NCBI RefSeq assembly: GCF_007829335.1
Contig: NZ_VIWO01000002.1
Span: 62,001-126,000 of the forward strand
Reading direction: 5' to 3'
DNA: 64,000 nucleotides
Source of the DNA: Chitinophaga polysaccharea
GTDB lineage: Bacteria; Bacteroidota; Bacteroidia; Chitinophagales; Chitinophagaceae
Shown here piece after piece: positions 53,201 through 63,100 of this stretch. Both the position numbers and the translations under genes were made by a program. The notes under the pieces were generated by a model, which had not been told where the DNA came from, ran no database searches, and saw nothing but the letters and a program-made list of their open reading frames with translations. Every line of letters begins with the position of its first letter. Position 1 is the first letter of the stretch.

Positions 53201-53302
53201 AACCATATACAGCTGGACAACCTGTCGCTGCTGGGCTCCGGCATTTATATCATTGATATTTCCAATGGTACAAGTCATCGCACTACCAAGGTAGTGAAGT
53301 AG
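50228..53302 (+). CDS. M43 pappalysin-like metalloprotease with GEVED and type IX sorting domains (signal peptide cut off)
   Basis: The frame gives 1024 residues from its first ATG, but homology extends in frame back to 50162. The catalytic domain (1-220) has MKRVLTHEVGHFLNLQHTFE (HExxHxxxLxHTF) and VENYMDYSSC with the Met-turn. Two repeats of about 260 residues follow, sharing LETYQ, FVAGGAYPDEH and GKTAY motifs, with C-x-G near each LETYQ. Then come a GEVED domain (about 795-930; AAWVDWNGDRQLND, YQGEVEDYTI) and a type IX secretion C-terminal sorting domain (about 935-1024; LLGSGIYIIDISNG). It was built as a secreted surface protease. With the TAG upstream it lacks a signal peptide unless the stop is read through. 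Confidence 0.85.
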   Translation: MEQIRSAMDILNQDYNLANADYSQIDPRFIGLAANLHITFRLADIDPQGNPTTGVTYHYNDLDGRSPDGSGAAVKSVSYWPSEKYLNIWIVSEVEQKGVYNNSGWTYLPDDWVAANHLDGVVYNWRYLGAPGVGCSENGYPYMKRVLTHEVGHFLNLQHTFENGCNAPGDEVDDTPPTLSNYGGCNVNANSCGPVANVENYMDYSSCTKMFTIGQSDRMLAALTNTVAHRNNLWSAANLAATLLPDTVKRLVPGFTLFNESDVNNGALTMADTLKLLGGATFTLSNGNLVQGTHFTVQQLPAGLTPVIQVMNSTTAVLSFTGNATQHSAANSTDSVKITFLNAAIQGGAGALYRSYINLGIHFIDPYKIVYHDISDIVINSTNIWTYFSFNVGDGDFGGWLNSGKLRLETYQKAAVCEGSSRNIVPLPVNTLIGDTSNFVAGGAYPDEHDVYSNAYTKWAGKTAYIGVKFTLNGKPRYGWIRITVAADGSSYVIKDYAWNQAPNGSIAAGNAGAPTLSWSRSQFREALANNGAFSDTAEVGILGNTFAISSGNFTRNTHYTVSNLPAGLGVELKALNNTTARLAFTGSATSHTAANSGTVTINILPAAFSNQQPADSSQKQLSLSFRDPYTIKYVDVNDTVYTINATNNWYYFLVDNIPEAAYGLWSDSGKLRLETYQQPMVCDGTTKNISLLALNTIISDTSHFVAGGAYPDEHNLVTATYTAWKGKTAYAGFTFTAGGEHFYGWFRFKVAANGSSYTLMDCAYNTMPGGSIKAGQSAPATADTSVNVQDYCTASTALNYNTITRVRLANLDNSSQWDGYKDFTAQSATVAAGGSYQLQINLAVEYWPDISVAAWVDWNGDRQLNDTTEKIFVKRGSGPFTQTITVPANAKTGATLLRVRMGYGSNVKPCGVDSYQGEVEDYTIKVTGGTMLVKKLDANTNTNRLNATSPFTNKINITYQSLVAGTVLVRMYDVNGYIQKEQQNQVVKGNNHIQLDNLSLLGSGIYIIDISNGTSHRTTKVVK
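51008..52566 (+). repeat. Two tandem ~260-residue modules in the M43 protease
   Basis: Copy 1 spans about 51008-51765 and copy 2 about 51774-52566. Shared landmarks include THFTVQQLPAGL/THYTVSNLPAGL, SGKLRLETYQ, VAGGAYPDEH and the ending GSIAAG/GSIKAG. Similarity is at protein level with diverged DNA, so the duplication is old. Confidence 0.75.
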
Positions 53303-53320
53303 GGTGTGGATGCTGCTGCA

Positions 53321-53358
53321 AAACAGGTGGTATAGCCTTTCGGTTTTACCACCTGTTT
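53321..53358 (+). terminator. Intrinsic terminator after the M43 gene
   Basis: AAACAGGTGGTA (53321-53332) and TACCACCTGTTT (53347-53358) form a 12-bp stem with a 14-nt loop, followed by TTTTA. Confidence 0.88.
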
Positions 53359-53451
53359 TTTTACGTAGTATATATATTGATAGTACAAAGGTTAAAATAT
53401 GTATACTTGAGGTTAATTTTTACATAGGTTACTCACCGGAAAAATAATACT

Positions 53452-54117
53452 TTGGCGGCTCATAACCTGTTCCCGGTGGCCTTGTCTTCTCCACATAAAA
53501 ATATAGCACCTTTGCCTGTGCCTGACAGCAAGCCTGCTGCCGGAGAAGCTCTTGCCGTTTTCTGGACCGAATTTCAACAACATAATGAACACGGCTTGTA
53601 TAAGATCTATCATGAACTGTACGATAACCTGTATCATTACGGAATATCCGTGGTCCTGGATCAGCAAATGGTAAAAGAAGCCATCAACGACGTATTCGTA
53701 GAGCTGTGGAAGAAACGGGAGCAGCTGATCGTGCCGGATCATATCCCTAATTATATCTTTATCTGTTTCAAACGCCGCCTCAGCAAACTGTTAGGCAAAG
53801 AGCATAAGCGCTCTGCCAAATATGCCGGACAGCTGTTCCAGGAGCCGGAAGAGCAGTCGTACGAGGCAGTGCTTATCGGCATGGAAGCCGATACACAGCT
53901 ACGCCATAAAATGGAAAAGGTGCTGGCCCAGCTAACAGCCAGGCAAAAAGAGTTTATCCGCCTGCGTTTTTATGAAAATATGAGCATGGAAGAAATATCC
54001 CTTAAAACTTCCGCCTCTGTACGTACTATTTATAATACCCTGCATACCGCTATGGTACAGCTTCGCAGGATTTTGTCCTTCTTCTCACTCACCTTATTGT
54101 GGTATTTAGTAAAATAA
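53452..54117 (+). CDS. ECF-type RNA polymerase sigma factor
   Basis: The frame from a TTG at 53452 gives 221 residues. A GTG at 53518 (giving MPDSKPAAGEALAVFWTEFQ...) is a plausible alternative, and no ATG lies before the conserved part. Sigma region 2 (about 40-105; LYKIYHELYDNLYHYGISVV, VKEAINDVFVELWKKREQL) and region 4 (about 155-215; LTARQKEFIRLRFYENMSME, SVRTIYNTLHTAMVQLRRIL) are present. The last 12 residues are hydrophobic, as in many Bacteroidota SusC-linked sigma factors. It should be released by the FecR-like anti-sigma protein encoded 61 bp downstream and switch on the SusC/SusD/glycosidase genes. Confidence 0.9.
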   Translation: MAAHNLFPVALSSPHKNIAPLPVPDSKPAAGEALAVFWTEFQQHNEHGLYKIYHELYDNLYHYGISVVLDQQMVKEAINDVFVELWKKREQLIVPDHIPNYIFICFKRRLSKLLGKEHKRSAKYAGQLFQEPEEQSYEAVLIGMEADTQLRHKMEKVLAQLTARQKEFIRLRFYENMSMEEISLKTSASVRTIYNTLHTAMVQLRRILSFFSLTLLWYLVK

Positions 54118-54178
54118 TTTTCATTTTCTTTAGTAAAAAAGAAAAGTACTGGTCCTCTTTACATTAAACGGGCAATTC

Positions 54179-55168
54179 ATGAACCTACAGGCCTTCATGG
54201 CGGAAGATTTTATGCTGAACGAATCCTTTGTACGTTACTGTCTGCAGAGTAACGACGAAGATGTTGCTTTTTGGAACGACTGGATTGCACGGAACCCTCA
54301 TAAACGGCCGGAAACGGAGAAGGCGAGGGAATGGGTGCTGCGCCTGGGTGTACGACTCAACGCTTCCGAGAAGCAGGAAGAATTCAGCAAGCTTCGCGCC
54401 ATGATTGAAACAGACCGTGTCCAGGGAAAGCGCCGCAAAAGCTACCTGCCATATGTGGCCGCTGCAGCCATGTTTGCAGGAGCTGTTGTGGGCGCATGGC
54501 TGTGGAAAAAACAACCGCGTACCGAGCATAGCGCCGCCATGGCGTATACCACGTACCACGCGGATAGTGCTCGTAAACAGGTAATACTGGCAGATGGGAG
54601 TACGGTGATCCTGAACTGCAACAGTACATTAAAAGTCCCTGCCAGCTTTAATCAGCAGGAACGCCACCTGATCCTGCAAGGGGAGGCGTTGTATGATGTA
54701 CAAAAAGACGATAAACGCCCATTTACAGTAACCGCCGGGCAGGCTACTGTACAGGTACTGGGTACTGTTTTTAAAGTAAGGGCCTACCTTTTTGAAAACA
54801 ATGTACAGGTGTCATTATTATCCGGGAAAGTGAACGTGGCGGCCGACAATGCGGCAACGGCACTGTTACCCGGACAGATGGTGAAAACCAGCCGGGGCGG
54901 ATTGATTGCCGGCACGTTCGATGCTGCAAGGGAATCGGACTGGCGCAGTGGACGATTATTATTTAAAGATGCATCCCTCCAGGAAATAGCCAACTTACTG
55001 GAGTATTGGTACGGTGTTAAGGTGCATGTAGCACCCCGCAATTATCAGGCTATTCACTTCAATGGCCAGTTCATGAATAAGTCATTATCCGAAGTGATTG
55101 CCTCTATTACTTACATCACTAATCTTAAAATTAATATCTCCGGAAACGAGTTATTTATCAACCAATAG
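54179..55168 (+). CDS. FecR-family anti-sigma factor
   Basis: The 329-residue protein has a cytoplasmic N-terminus that should bind the sigma factor (1-85), one TM (about 88-105; YVAAAAMFAGAVVGAWLW), and a periplasmic FecR domain (about 125-230; QVILADGSTVILNCNSTLKV, GEALYDVQKDDKRPFTVTAG, VQVLGTVFKVRAY). A DUF4974-type C-terminus follows (260-329; LQEIANLLEYWYGVKVHVAP). It receives the signal from the STN domain of the SusC protein encoded 51 bp downstream. The gene order sigma, FecR, SusC, SusD is classical. Confidence 0.93.
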   Translation: MNLQAFMAEDFMLNESFVRYCLQSNDEDVAFWNDWIARNPHKRPETEKAREWVLRLGVRLNASEKQEEFSKLRAMIETDRVQGKRRKSYLPYVAAAAMFAGAVVGAWLWKKQPRTEHSAAMAYTTYHADSARKQVILADGSTVILNCNSTLKVPASFNQQERHLILQGEALYDVQKDDKRPFTVTAGQATVQVLGTVFKVRAYLFENNVQVSLLSGKVNVAADNAATALLPGQMVKTSRGGLIAGTFDAARESDWRSGRLLFKDASLQEIANLLEYWYGVKVHVAPRNYQAIHFNGQFMNKSLSEVIASITYITNLKINISGNELFINQ

Positions 55169-55219
55169 TGAGCGCAGCAAGGCTGCTATTCCATTCTAAA
55201 CTATAAACTTTCTGACGTT

Positions 55220-58200
55220 ATGAGAAAGCAAAGCATCTCTTGTTATTACAAGAGTATAGCCCGGCGTGTGTGCTGTATAGCGCTGGCAGTATGTTTACTG
55301 TCGTGGGTACAGATCCCCGAGGGACTAAAAAATAAAGTCGAAATAGGATTTTCTCAGTCGAGTGTACTCAACGCGCTTCGCTACCTGGAGAAAAATACCG
55401 CGTTAAAGTTCTCCTATAACCGCGATGACCTGGAACGTACGGGCAAATTTTCTATCGATAAAAAAGTACGTACGGTGGAAACATTGTTAAAAGATATTTG
55501 CGCTGCCGCAGGCCTGGAATACCGGGTTGCCAACGACATGATCCTGGTAAAACGCGTTGCCGCGCCGCCGGCGGTAACAAGCGTGGAGCAGCAAAAGGAG
55601 CAGGACCTGCAGGGTATCGTAAAAGCCGCCACCGGCGAGCTGATTCCTGGCGCCACCGTTAAGGTAAAGGGCAGCAACAAAGGCACTTTCACCGCGGAAG
55701 ATGGAAAGTTTAAACTGGCCGGCGTACCGGAAAATGCCATACTGGAAATTGCCTACATTGGCTACGAACCGCAGGAAATTGCCGTGGGTGGCCGCAAAGA
55801 GTTCAGCATCACCCTGCAGGCATCTGTGAAAGTACTCGACCAGGTAGTAGTAGTGGGATATGGTACGCAAAAGCAGGGCAATGTTACTGCCGCCATCTCT
55901 TCCGTAAAAGGCTCCGCTATCCAGAACATGGCCACCAATAACCCGGTAGACGCCCTCCAGGGAAGAGTAGCCGGCTTGTCGGTAACCAGCACCGGAGGCC
56001 AGCCCGGCGCTATGGCCGATGTACGCATCCGCGGCCTCAGCACATTTGGTAACCACCGACCACTCTTTATCATCGATGGCTCCCCCGGCGATCCCACTTA
56101 CCTGAGCAATAACGATATCGCTTCCATGGAAGTGCTGAAAGACGGCGCCGCGGCCTCTATTTATGGTTCTTCCAGTGCCAACGGCGTAGTGATCATCACC
56201 ACCAAAAAAGGAAAAAAAGGCGTACCGGTGATCGACTTCAATGCTTACTATGGCCTGGTAAGTCCCACCAGTAAATACAAACTCCTGGATGCCGACGGGT
56301 ATAAATCGGTGCTTAAAACGATGTACCAGAATGCCGGCCGCAATTTACCTGCCTACGTGACAAAGAATACCGGCGTTAATACCAACTGGCAGGATGAAAT
56401 CTCCCAACAGGGTAATGCCGAAAACTATAACCTCAACCTGCGCGGTGGAGGCGATTATATTACCTATGCCCTCAGTGGAGATATTACCAATGAAAAAGGT
56501 AATTTTATAGGATCTGATTTTAAAAAGAAAACGGTACGCTCCCGCAATGAATACAAAAAAGGTATCTTAACCGTAGAAGCCAACCTGACCTACTCCGAAA
56601 CTAAAACACAGGTACAGAAATTTTCCCTCCGGGAAGCCTATTTTCAGTCGCCTTTACTCCCGGTGCTCGACAGCAGCGAGAAGTACGGATATGGCTTAAC
56701 GGTAAACGGATTGCCCAAATACCAGAACCCAGTAGGCGCTGATCATTATTTTCAGTCATACAATACCACACAGTATTTCAATGTAAATACCCGCTTAACC
56801 CTTGATTTATGGAAGGGATTGAAAGCGGTAACAAACCTCAACCTGGTAAACGCCAACAACTTTGATTTTGCTTTCCGCCCCGCTGTACGGATCAACGCCA
56901 ACGATGGCGCCGTACCCTATGCTTATCTCTATAACCAGCGTGCCAACAACCGGCAACGCCTGATGGAAAACCTGCTTTACTATGATTTCAATAAAGGAAA
57001 ACATGCACTCAATGTGCTCGCGGGCTATACGGCACAGGAAACTACCAGCGATTGGCTGAACGTTACCGCCGATGGTAAAACCATTGTACGTACTATCCAG
57101 GACGGCCAATTGGTAGAGAAAACAGTGCCAGGCGGATTCCTGGATCCGTCTTTCATTACCATGGACGGCGCACTGGGAGGTACTTTCGGCGCCGGCGGCA
57201 GCAAAACAAAATATGTACGCTTGTCTACCCTCGGTCGCATTAACTATGCCTACGATGATAAATACATGATCCAGGTATCAGCAAGAAGGGATGGCTCCTC
57301 CAAATTCGACCTGGCCAAACGTTACAGCGTATTCCCTTCTGTAGCCCTGGGCTGGAATATCCAGAAAGAAAGCTTTATGAACAATATCAGCTGGCTGGAT
57401 ATGTTGAAATTGCGCGCCAGCTACGGTGAACTGGGAACAGAAGAAGCATTGCTGCCTTATGATCACCTGAATCTCATGTATGTCGACAATACCTGGTTAG
57501 GTGGTTATGTACAGGGAAGTGGCAGCACGCCGTGGACCGGTATCATCGGTCAGGACTTGCTGGGTCGTGAACTGCACTGGGAAACCAGCCGCTCTTCCAA
57601 TATAGGCGTTGACTTTGCCCTGCTCCAGAATAGATTGAGCGGCTCTTTCAACGTGTTTAACAATAAAACAGATGGCTTGCTGATCACGAAAGAAGTACCA
57701 CCTTCTTCCGGCGTGAATAATCCTACACTGAACGTTGGTAAAATCAGCAACCGTGGATGGGAACTGGAGTTTACCTATAGCCACCACGAAAGCGCTCTCC
57801 AATACAGCCTTACCGGTACGCTCAGCAGCGTGAAGAATAAAGTGGTAACACTGGCCAACGAAGGACAGACATTATATGGTACCGGCCTGAAATTCGGCGC
57901 CGACCATATTGCCAACCAAACCCGTGTAGGCAAAGAAGTAGGGGCGTTTTACCTGTATGAAGCAGATGGTATATTCCAGTCAGATGCGGAAGCTGCCAAC
58001 TATAAAAATAAAGCGGGCGATCGCCTGCAACCTGCTGCCAAAGCAGGTGATATCCGGTTTAAAGATACCAATGGCGACGGCGTAATCGACGAAAATGATA
58101 AAACCTACCAGGGATCAGGCTTCCCCAAACTGGAATATGGATGCAATATCACGCTCAATTATAGAGGGTTAGACCTGGTACTGTTCCTGCAAGGCGTGAG

Positions 58201-58618
58201 CGGCAACAAGATCTACAATGGTAACCGCTTTGAGCTGGAAGGCATGGATGCCGGCCGTAATTTCCTCACTACTACCTTAAATGCCTGGACGCAGGATAAT
58301 ACGCATACAGATATGCCACGTGCCGTATTGGGCGACCCTAACAGGAATGCCCGCGAATCTACCCGCTTCCTGGAAAATGGCAACTACCTGCGCATGAAAA
58401 CCATCCAGCTGGGGTATACCTTTCCACAAAGCATCCTGGGTCGTTATAAAATACAGAAACTGCGCCTGTTTGCCAGCGGACAAAACCTGTTAACGTTTAC
58501 CCATTACAGTGGGCTGGATCCGGAAATAGGCAGGACCTCAGTACTCAACACCGGCATGGATCGTATGGCATACCCTCAGAACAAGAAAGTGATACTGGGT
58601 GCGCAATTGTCTTTCTAA
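55220..58618 (+). CDS. SusC/RagA-family TonB-dependent transporter with STN signalling domain
   Basis: The 1132-residue protein has a signal region (IARRVCCIALAVCLLSWVQI) and an STN domain (about 42-115; FSQSSVLNALRYLEKNTALK, TLLKDICAAAGLEYRVAND). Next come a carboxypeptidase-like domain (about 130-205), the TonB box and plug (about 210-330; VVVVGYGTQKQGNVTAAIS, MADVRIRGLSTFG, MEVLKDGAAASIYGSSSANG) and the outer-membrane barrel to the C-terminus. It imports oligosaccharides with TonB energy. Through the STN domain it signals substrate to the FecR/sigma pair upstream, unlike the STN-less SusC at 28872. Confidence 0.95.
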   Translation: MRKQSISCYYKSIARRVCCIALAVCLLSWVQIPEGLKNKVEIGFSQSSVLNALRYLEKNTALKFSYNRDDLERTGKFSIDKKVRTVETLLKDICAAAGLEYRVANDMILVKRVAAPPAVTSVEQQKEQDLQGIVKAATGELIPGATVKVKGSNKGTFTAEDGKFKLAGVPENAILEIAYIGYEPQEIAVGGRKEFSITLQASVKVLDQVVVVGYGTQKQGNVTAAISSVKGSAIQNMATNNPVDALQGRVAGLSVTSTGGQPGAMADVRIRGLSTFGNHRPLFIIDGSPGDPTYLSNNDIASMEVLKDGAAASIYGSSSANGVVIITTKKGKKGVPVIDFNAYYGLVSPTSKYKLLDADGYKSVLKTMYQNAGRNLPAYVTKNTGVNTNWQDEISQQGNAENYNLNLRGGGDYITYALSGDITNEKGNFIGSDFKKKTVRSRNEYKKGILTVEANLTYSETKTQVQKFSLREAYFQSPLLPVLDSSEKYGYGLTVNGLPKYQNPVGADHYFQSYNTTQYFNVNTRLTLDLWKGLKAVTNLNLVNANNFDFAFRPAVRINANDGAVPYAYLYNQRANNRQRLMENLLYYDFNKGKHALNVLAGYTAQETTSDWLNVTADGKTIVRTIQDGQLVEKTVPGGFLDPSFITMDGALGGTFGAGGSKTKYVRLSTLGRINYAYDDKYMIQVSARRDGSSKFDLAKRYSVFPSVALGWNIQKESFMNNISWLDMLKLRASYGELGTEEALLPYDHLNLMYVDNTWLGGYVQGSGSTPWTGIIGQDLLGRELHWETSRSSNIGVDFALLQNRLSGSFNVFNNKTDGLLITKEVPPSSGVNNPTLNVGKISNRGWELEFTYSHHESALQYSLTGTLSSVKNKVVTLANEGQTLYGTGLKFGADHIANQTRVGKEVGAFYLYEADGIFQSDAEAANYKNKAGDRLQPAAKAGDIRFKDTNGDGVIDENDKTYQGSGFPKLEYGCNITLNYRGLDLVLFLQGVSGNKIYNGNRFELEGMDAGRNFLTTTLNAWTQDNTHTDMPRAVLGDPNRNARESTRFLENGNYLRMKTIQLGYTFPQSILGRYKIQKLRLFASGQNLLTFTHYSGLDPEIGRTSVLNTGMDRMAYPQNKKVILGAQLSF

Positions 58619-58635
58619 GCATAAAATTATTCAAG

Positions 58636-60162
58636 ATGAGAAAATTACATGTTTATATACCGCTGATATTTGCGCTAATGGCGATTGCGCCGGGTTGCAG
58701 CAAGGATGTATTAAACCAGCGCTCTCCCGATAAACTGGAAAGTGACCTGTACTGGACTTCCAAAGAAAGGGCCCTGTCCGGTCTGGCTGCCGCCTATTCA
58801 CAAGTAGAAGGATTTATTTATTGGGATAACTACGTGGAAGCCCGCTCTGTACGCGAATTCTACCGGGAAGACTATGTGGAGGCCGGCGATGATGCCTATA
58901 ACTATTCCTGGTGGATAGAACACTTTAACTTCAATTTTACCTCCGGTAACTATGCCATAGATTTATTATGGAGAGAAAATTACCGCGGTATTTACTACAC
59001 CAACCAGGTGCTCGAAAACGTGGCTGCCATGCAGCCTTCCATGATAGATGATGCTTCCCGCAAGCAGATCCTGGGTGAAGCACATTTCCTGCGTGCCTAT
59101 TATCACTATAAGCTCCTGGTGGATTTTGAAAAGATTATTATCCGTGATAAAGTACCACAGAAAGAATCAGAGCTGCCCAAAGGCCTATCTGACCGCAAAG
59201 AAACATGGGATTTTATCTGCAACGAGTTAAAAGCTGCAGAAGCGGCACTGCCGCTGAGAAGCGAGCGCCCCGATGCAGAGCTGGGACGCGCCACCAAAGG
59301 CGCGGCACAGGCGTTCCTGGGTAAAATTTACCTGTACCGCGCCGGCGAAGATAAGGGCGCTGCACCTGCATTGCTCGCAGCATCGTCCGACTGGTTCAGC
59401 AAGGTACTGGCTTCCAACCAATATCACCTGGAAGATAACTATATGTCCATGTTCAATGGCGTTGGTAAAAATACCGCCGAGTCTATCTTCGAATTACAGC
59501 AGTCTTCCGACGTAAACAACGGTGCTTCCTATGGTTCCTACCTGGCCGATTGGATGGCGGCTTCGCAAATGGGCGGCTATGGCGAAATATACGGTACGCC
59601 GCGTTTACTCACGGAAATGCTGAAGGAAGGAAAAACGGCCACGGATCAACTATACGACCACCGCGTATATGCCAACCTCGTTTTCAACGATCCTTATTTC
59701 AACGATGCCAATAACCCCCGTGCCTATGGATATACGTACAACCAGATTTTCGAGGCAGGTACCAACGTGATTGCCTTCAGGAAATGGATCCCTGCATCGC
59801 TCGATCGTTTAGGGAACGACAATGCCCTCAACGTACCATTGATCCGCCTGGCCGATGTAATGCTGATGCAGGCAGAAGTACTCAATGAACTGGGTAAGCC
59901 CGGCGCCATGAGTCTCATCAATGACGTAAGAGCCCGCGCAAAAATGCCGGCATTAAACCTCACCGTCAAGGCCGATATCTTCCAACAGATCATGCATGAA
60001 AGAGTGATGGAGCTGACCCTGGAAAACTGCCGCTACTACGACTTGCGCAGATGGGGATTGCTGGAAACAGAAATGAAGGAAGCCGGTCGCAAGTACGCCG
60101 CCGATAAAGCCTTCTATCCGCTTCCATTGAAAGAAACGGTGAATAATCCGATGGCTAACTAA
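58636..60162 (+). CDS. SusD/RagB-family nutrient-binding lipoprotein
   Basis: The 508-residue protein begins with a lipoprotein signal (FALMAIAPGCSKD, Cys at about 22). It follows the SusD pattern: LGEAHFLRAYYHYKLLVDF, AKGAAQAFLGKIYLYRAG-like TPR helices, PLIRLADVMLMQAEVLNELG, and the C-terminal LENCRYYDLRRWGLLETEMK and FYPLPLKETVNNPM. It binds glycan at the cell surface with its SusC partner, whose gene ends 17 bp before. The enzyme gene starts 8 bp after it. Confidence 0.95.
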   Translation: MRKLHVYIPLIFALMAIAPGCSKDVLNQRSPDKLESDLYWTSKERALSGLAAAYSQVEGFIYWDNYVEARSVREFYREDYVEAGDDAYNYSWWIEHFNFNFTSGNYAIDLLWRENYRGIYYTNQVLENVAAMQPSMIDDASRKQILGEAHFLRAYYHYKLLVDFEKIIIRDKVPQKESELPKGLSDRKETWDFICNELKAAEAALPLRSERPDAELGRATKGAAQAFLGKIYLYRAGEDKGAAPALLAASSDWFSKVLASNQYHLEDNYMSMFNGVGKNTAESIFELQQSSDVNNGASYGSYLADWMAASQMGGYGEIYGTPRLLTEMLKEGKTATDQLYDHRVYANLVFNDPYFNDANNPRAYGYTYNQIFEAGTNVIAFRKWIPASLDRLGNDNALNVPLIRLADVMLMQAEVLNELGKPGAMSLINDVRARAKMPALNLTVKADIFQQIMHERVMELTLENCRYYDLRRWGLLETEMKEAGRKYAADKAFYPLPLKETVNNPMAN

Positions 60163-60170
60163 GGGAAAGT

Positions 60171-63100
60171 ATGTATAAGAAAATAGGTTTGTTATTCGCG
60201 ATATGCGCCGGTGTCACTACCGGTCACGCACAAACGAATGATTGGGAAAATCCGGCAAAAGTAGCTCAACATGTTTTGTCCCCGCATGCCCATTTCATAC
60301 CCTATACCAACGCAGCCGCAGCTGTACGCCGGGATTCCGCGCGTGCAGCTGTCATGCTGCTCGATGGTACCTGGCAATTTCATATGGCCCGCAACCCCGG
60401 CGCCAGGCCCGGAGATTTTTACCGCAACGATTTTGATGTATCTCAATGGAAAAAAATACGGGTACCGGAAAACTGGCAGACAGCGGGATTTGACAGCTAC
60501 ATTTTTACAGATGTAGAATATCCTTTCAAACCAGATCCTCCCAAAGTGCCGGCAGACTTCAACCCTGTTGGTTCCTACCGCCGCAATTTTGAATTGCCCG
60601 CTAACTGGAAAAATAAACAGGTATGGATACACCTGGGCGCTGTAAACTCTTTCTTCTATCTCTGGATCAACGGACACTACCTGGGTTTCAGCAAAGACAG
60701 TAAAACCCCTACGGAATTTGATATCACGCCTTACCTGAAAACAGGCGCCAATAACGTTTCCATCCAGGTATTCCGCTTCAGTGACGGATCTTACCTGGAA
60801 GGACAGGATATGTGGAAGCTCAGCGGGATTGAAAGGAGCGTATATCTCGTAGCCCGGCCCAAATTGTGTGTATATGATTTCTTTGCCAAACCCTTGCTGG
60901 TTAACCAGTACAGGGATGGTAACCTGGACCTGTTGCTGCAACTGAACCGCCGGCCTTTGCCGGCAGAGGCGGGGCAACGCATCAGTGTGAAGCTACTGGA
61001 TCAGGATAAAACTATCTTAACAAAAGAATGGCAGATAGGGAAGGATAGTTCCTGGGAGATGAATGCAGGGTTGACCGACATCAGGTCCTGGAATGCGGAA
61101 CGCCCTGCCCTGTATACTTTAGTGATGACGCATTACGACCGGAATGGCGCCGAGCTGGAAAGCATAGCCCATCGCATTGGCTTTCGTACCGTTGAAATCA
61201 AAGGCGGACAGCTGCTGCTAAACGGCGTACCTATCCATATCAAAGGCGTTAACCGTCATGAACACGATATGTACCGTGCCCGCGTGATATCGCATGAAGG
61301 TATGCGCCACGATATTGCTGTGATGAAGCAATACAATATCAACGCCGTGCGCAACAGCCATTACCCGGATACGGAGGAATGGTACGACCTCTGCGATGAA
61401 TATGGTATTTACCTGGTGGATGAAGCAAACATTGAATGCGACGGCATGTCGCTGACACCACTACAAACATTGTCCGATAAGCCCGAATGGGAACAGGCCT
61501 ACCTGCACCGGACTAAGCGCATGGTGGAACGAGATAAAAATTATTGCAGCATCATTACCTGGTCGCTGGGCAATGAAAGCGGTTTTGGCAATAACTTCAT
61601 CTCCACCTATAAATATATCAAGGCAAAAGATAATACCCGGCCGGTGCAATATGAAGCGGCTGGCTCTAATCCGTGGACAGACATCATTTGCCCGATGTAT
61701 AAATCGATCTATACGCTACAGCAAAAATACCTGCCGGCAAATGACCCGCGTCCCATTATTCAATGTGAATATGCGCATATGATGGGTAATGGTGGTGGTA
61801 ACCTGCAGGACGACTGGGAACTGTTTTACCAGCATCCCCGATTGCAGGGCGGCTTTATCTGGGATTTTGCTGACCAGACCTTTTTAAAAACGGATGCCAA
61901 TGGCCGGCAGATATGGGCCTATGGCGCCGACATGGGCACCGTAGGCGCCACCAGTGATACCAGTTTCTGTGCCGACGGCATGCTGGCAGCCGACCGCACC
62001 CCGCATCCGCAGGCATTTGAAGTCAGGAAAGTATACCAGAACATACAAATCAGGCCGGCAGGAACACAATGGCGTATCATTAACCGGTTTGATTTTACTA
62101 ACCTGCAAGACTATACGATCCGCTGGAAAATCAGGGGAGATGGTGCAGACATCGCCACCGGCTTAGTGCCACCGCTGGCCCTGGCGCCGGGTAAAGACAC
62201 GCTGCTGACCATTGCCCTGCCCGGTTTTACCCCCAACGCTGGCACGCACTATTACCTGCACTTTGAAACATCATCGCCTGACCAGGCGGTAGTGGCCACG
62301 GAGCAATATCCGTTACCCACCTATATACCGGTGGTAAAACAGGTAATGGATGGACCATCCTTGCTGGTAACGGAAGATGGTACGATTGGCAATACCTTGT
62401 TCAAAGCCAGGTTTAACAAAACAACCGGTTGGCTCGACAGCTATACCTCCGGCAACCAATCCCTCCTGCAGGCCCCTTTACAGCCTAACTTCTGGCGGGC
62501 AGCCACCGATAATGATATTGGCAACAGCGGGCAAATCCGTTGCGATATCTGGCAACAGGCGCTGCAAAATGTGGAACTGAAGCAGCTGAAAATTACACCG
62601 GTAAATGCTACCCGTATGGAGGTGAAAACAATACATTACCTGCCGGCCGTAAAGGTAACCTATACCACCACCTATACGGTATTTGTAAATGGCGATATCA
62701 ACGTGGTGGCCGAATTTATGCCTGCAGATACCACCTTGCCGGAACTGCCGCGCATGGGCATGCGCATGATCTTGCCGGCCAGCTACGACCAGGTAAGCTG
62801 GCAGGGACGGGGCCCGTTCGATAACTACCAGGACCGGAAATACGCAGCTGACATCGACGTATATACGATGCCGGCAGATGCGCTGTTCCATCCTTATCCC
62901 CGTGCGCAGGAAAGCGGGCACCGCACCGATGTGAGCTGGATGGCCATGCAGGATAAAGATAAATCCGGCTGGATGTTCCTGTCGGATACATTGCTCAGCG
63001 CAGGCGTGCTTCATTTTGACATGGCGCAACTGGACTTCGACCGCCGGCAGAATAAACACGGCCATTCCATTCTCAATGAGAACGGGGTGTGGTGGGATAT

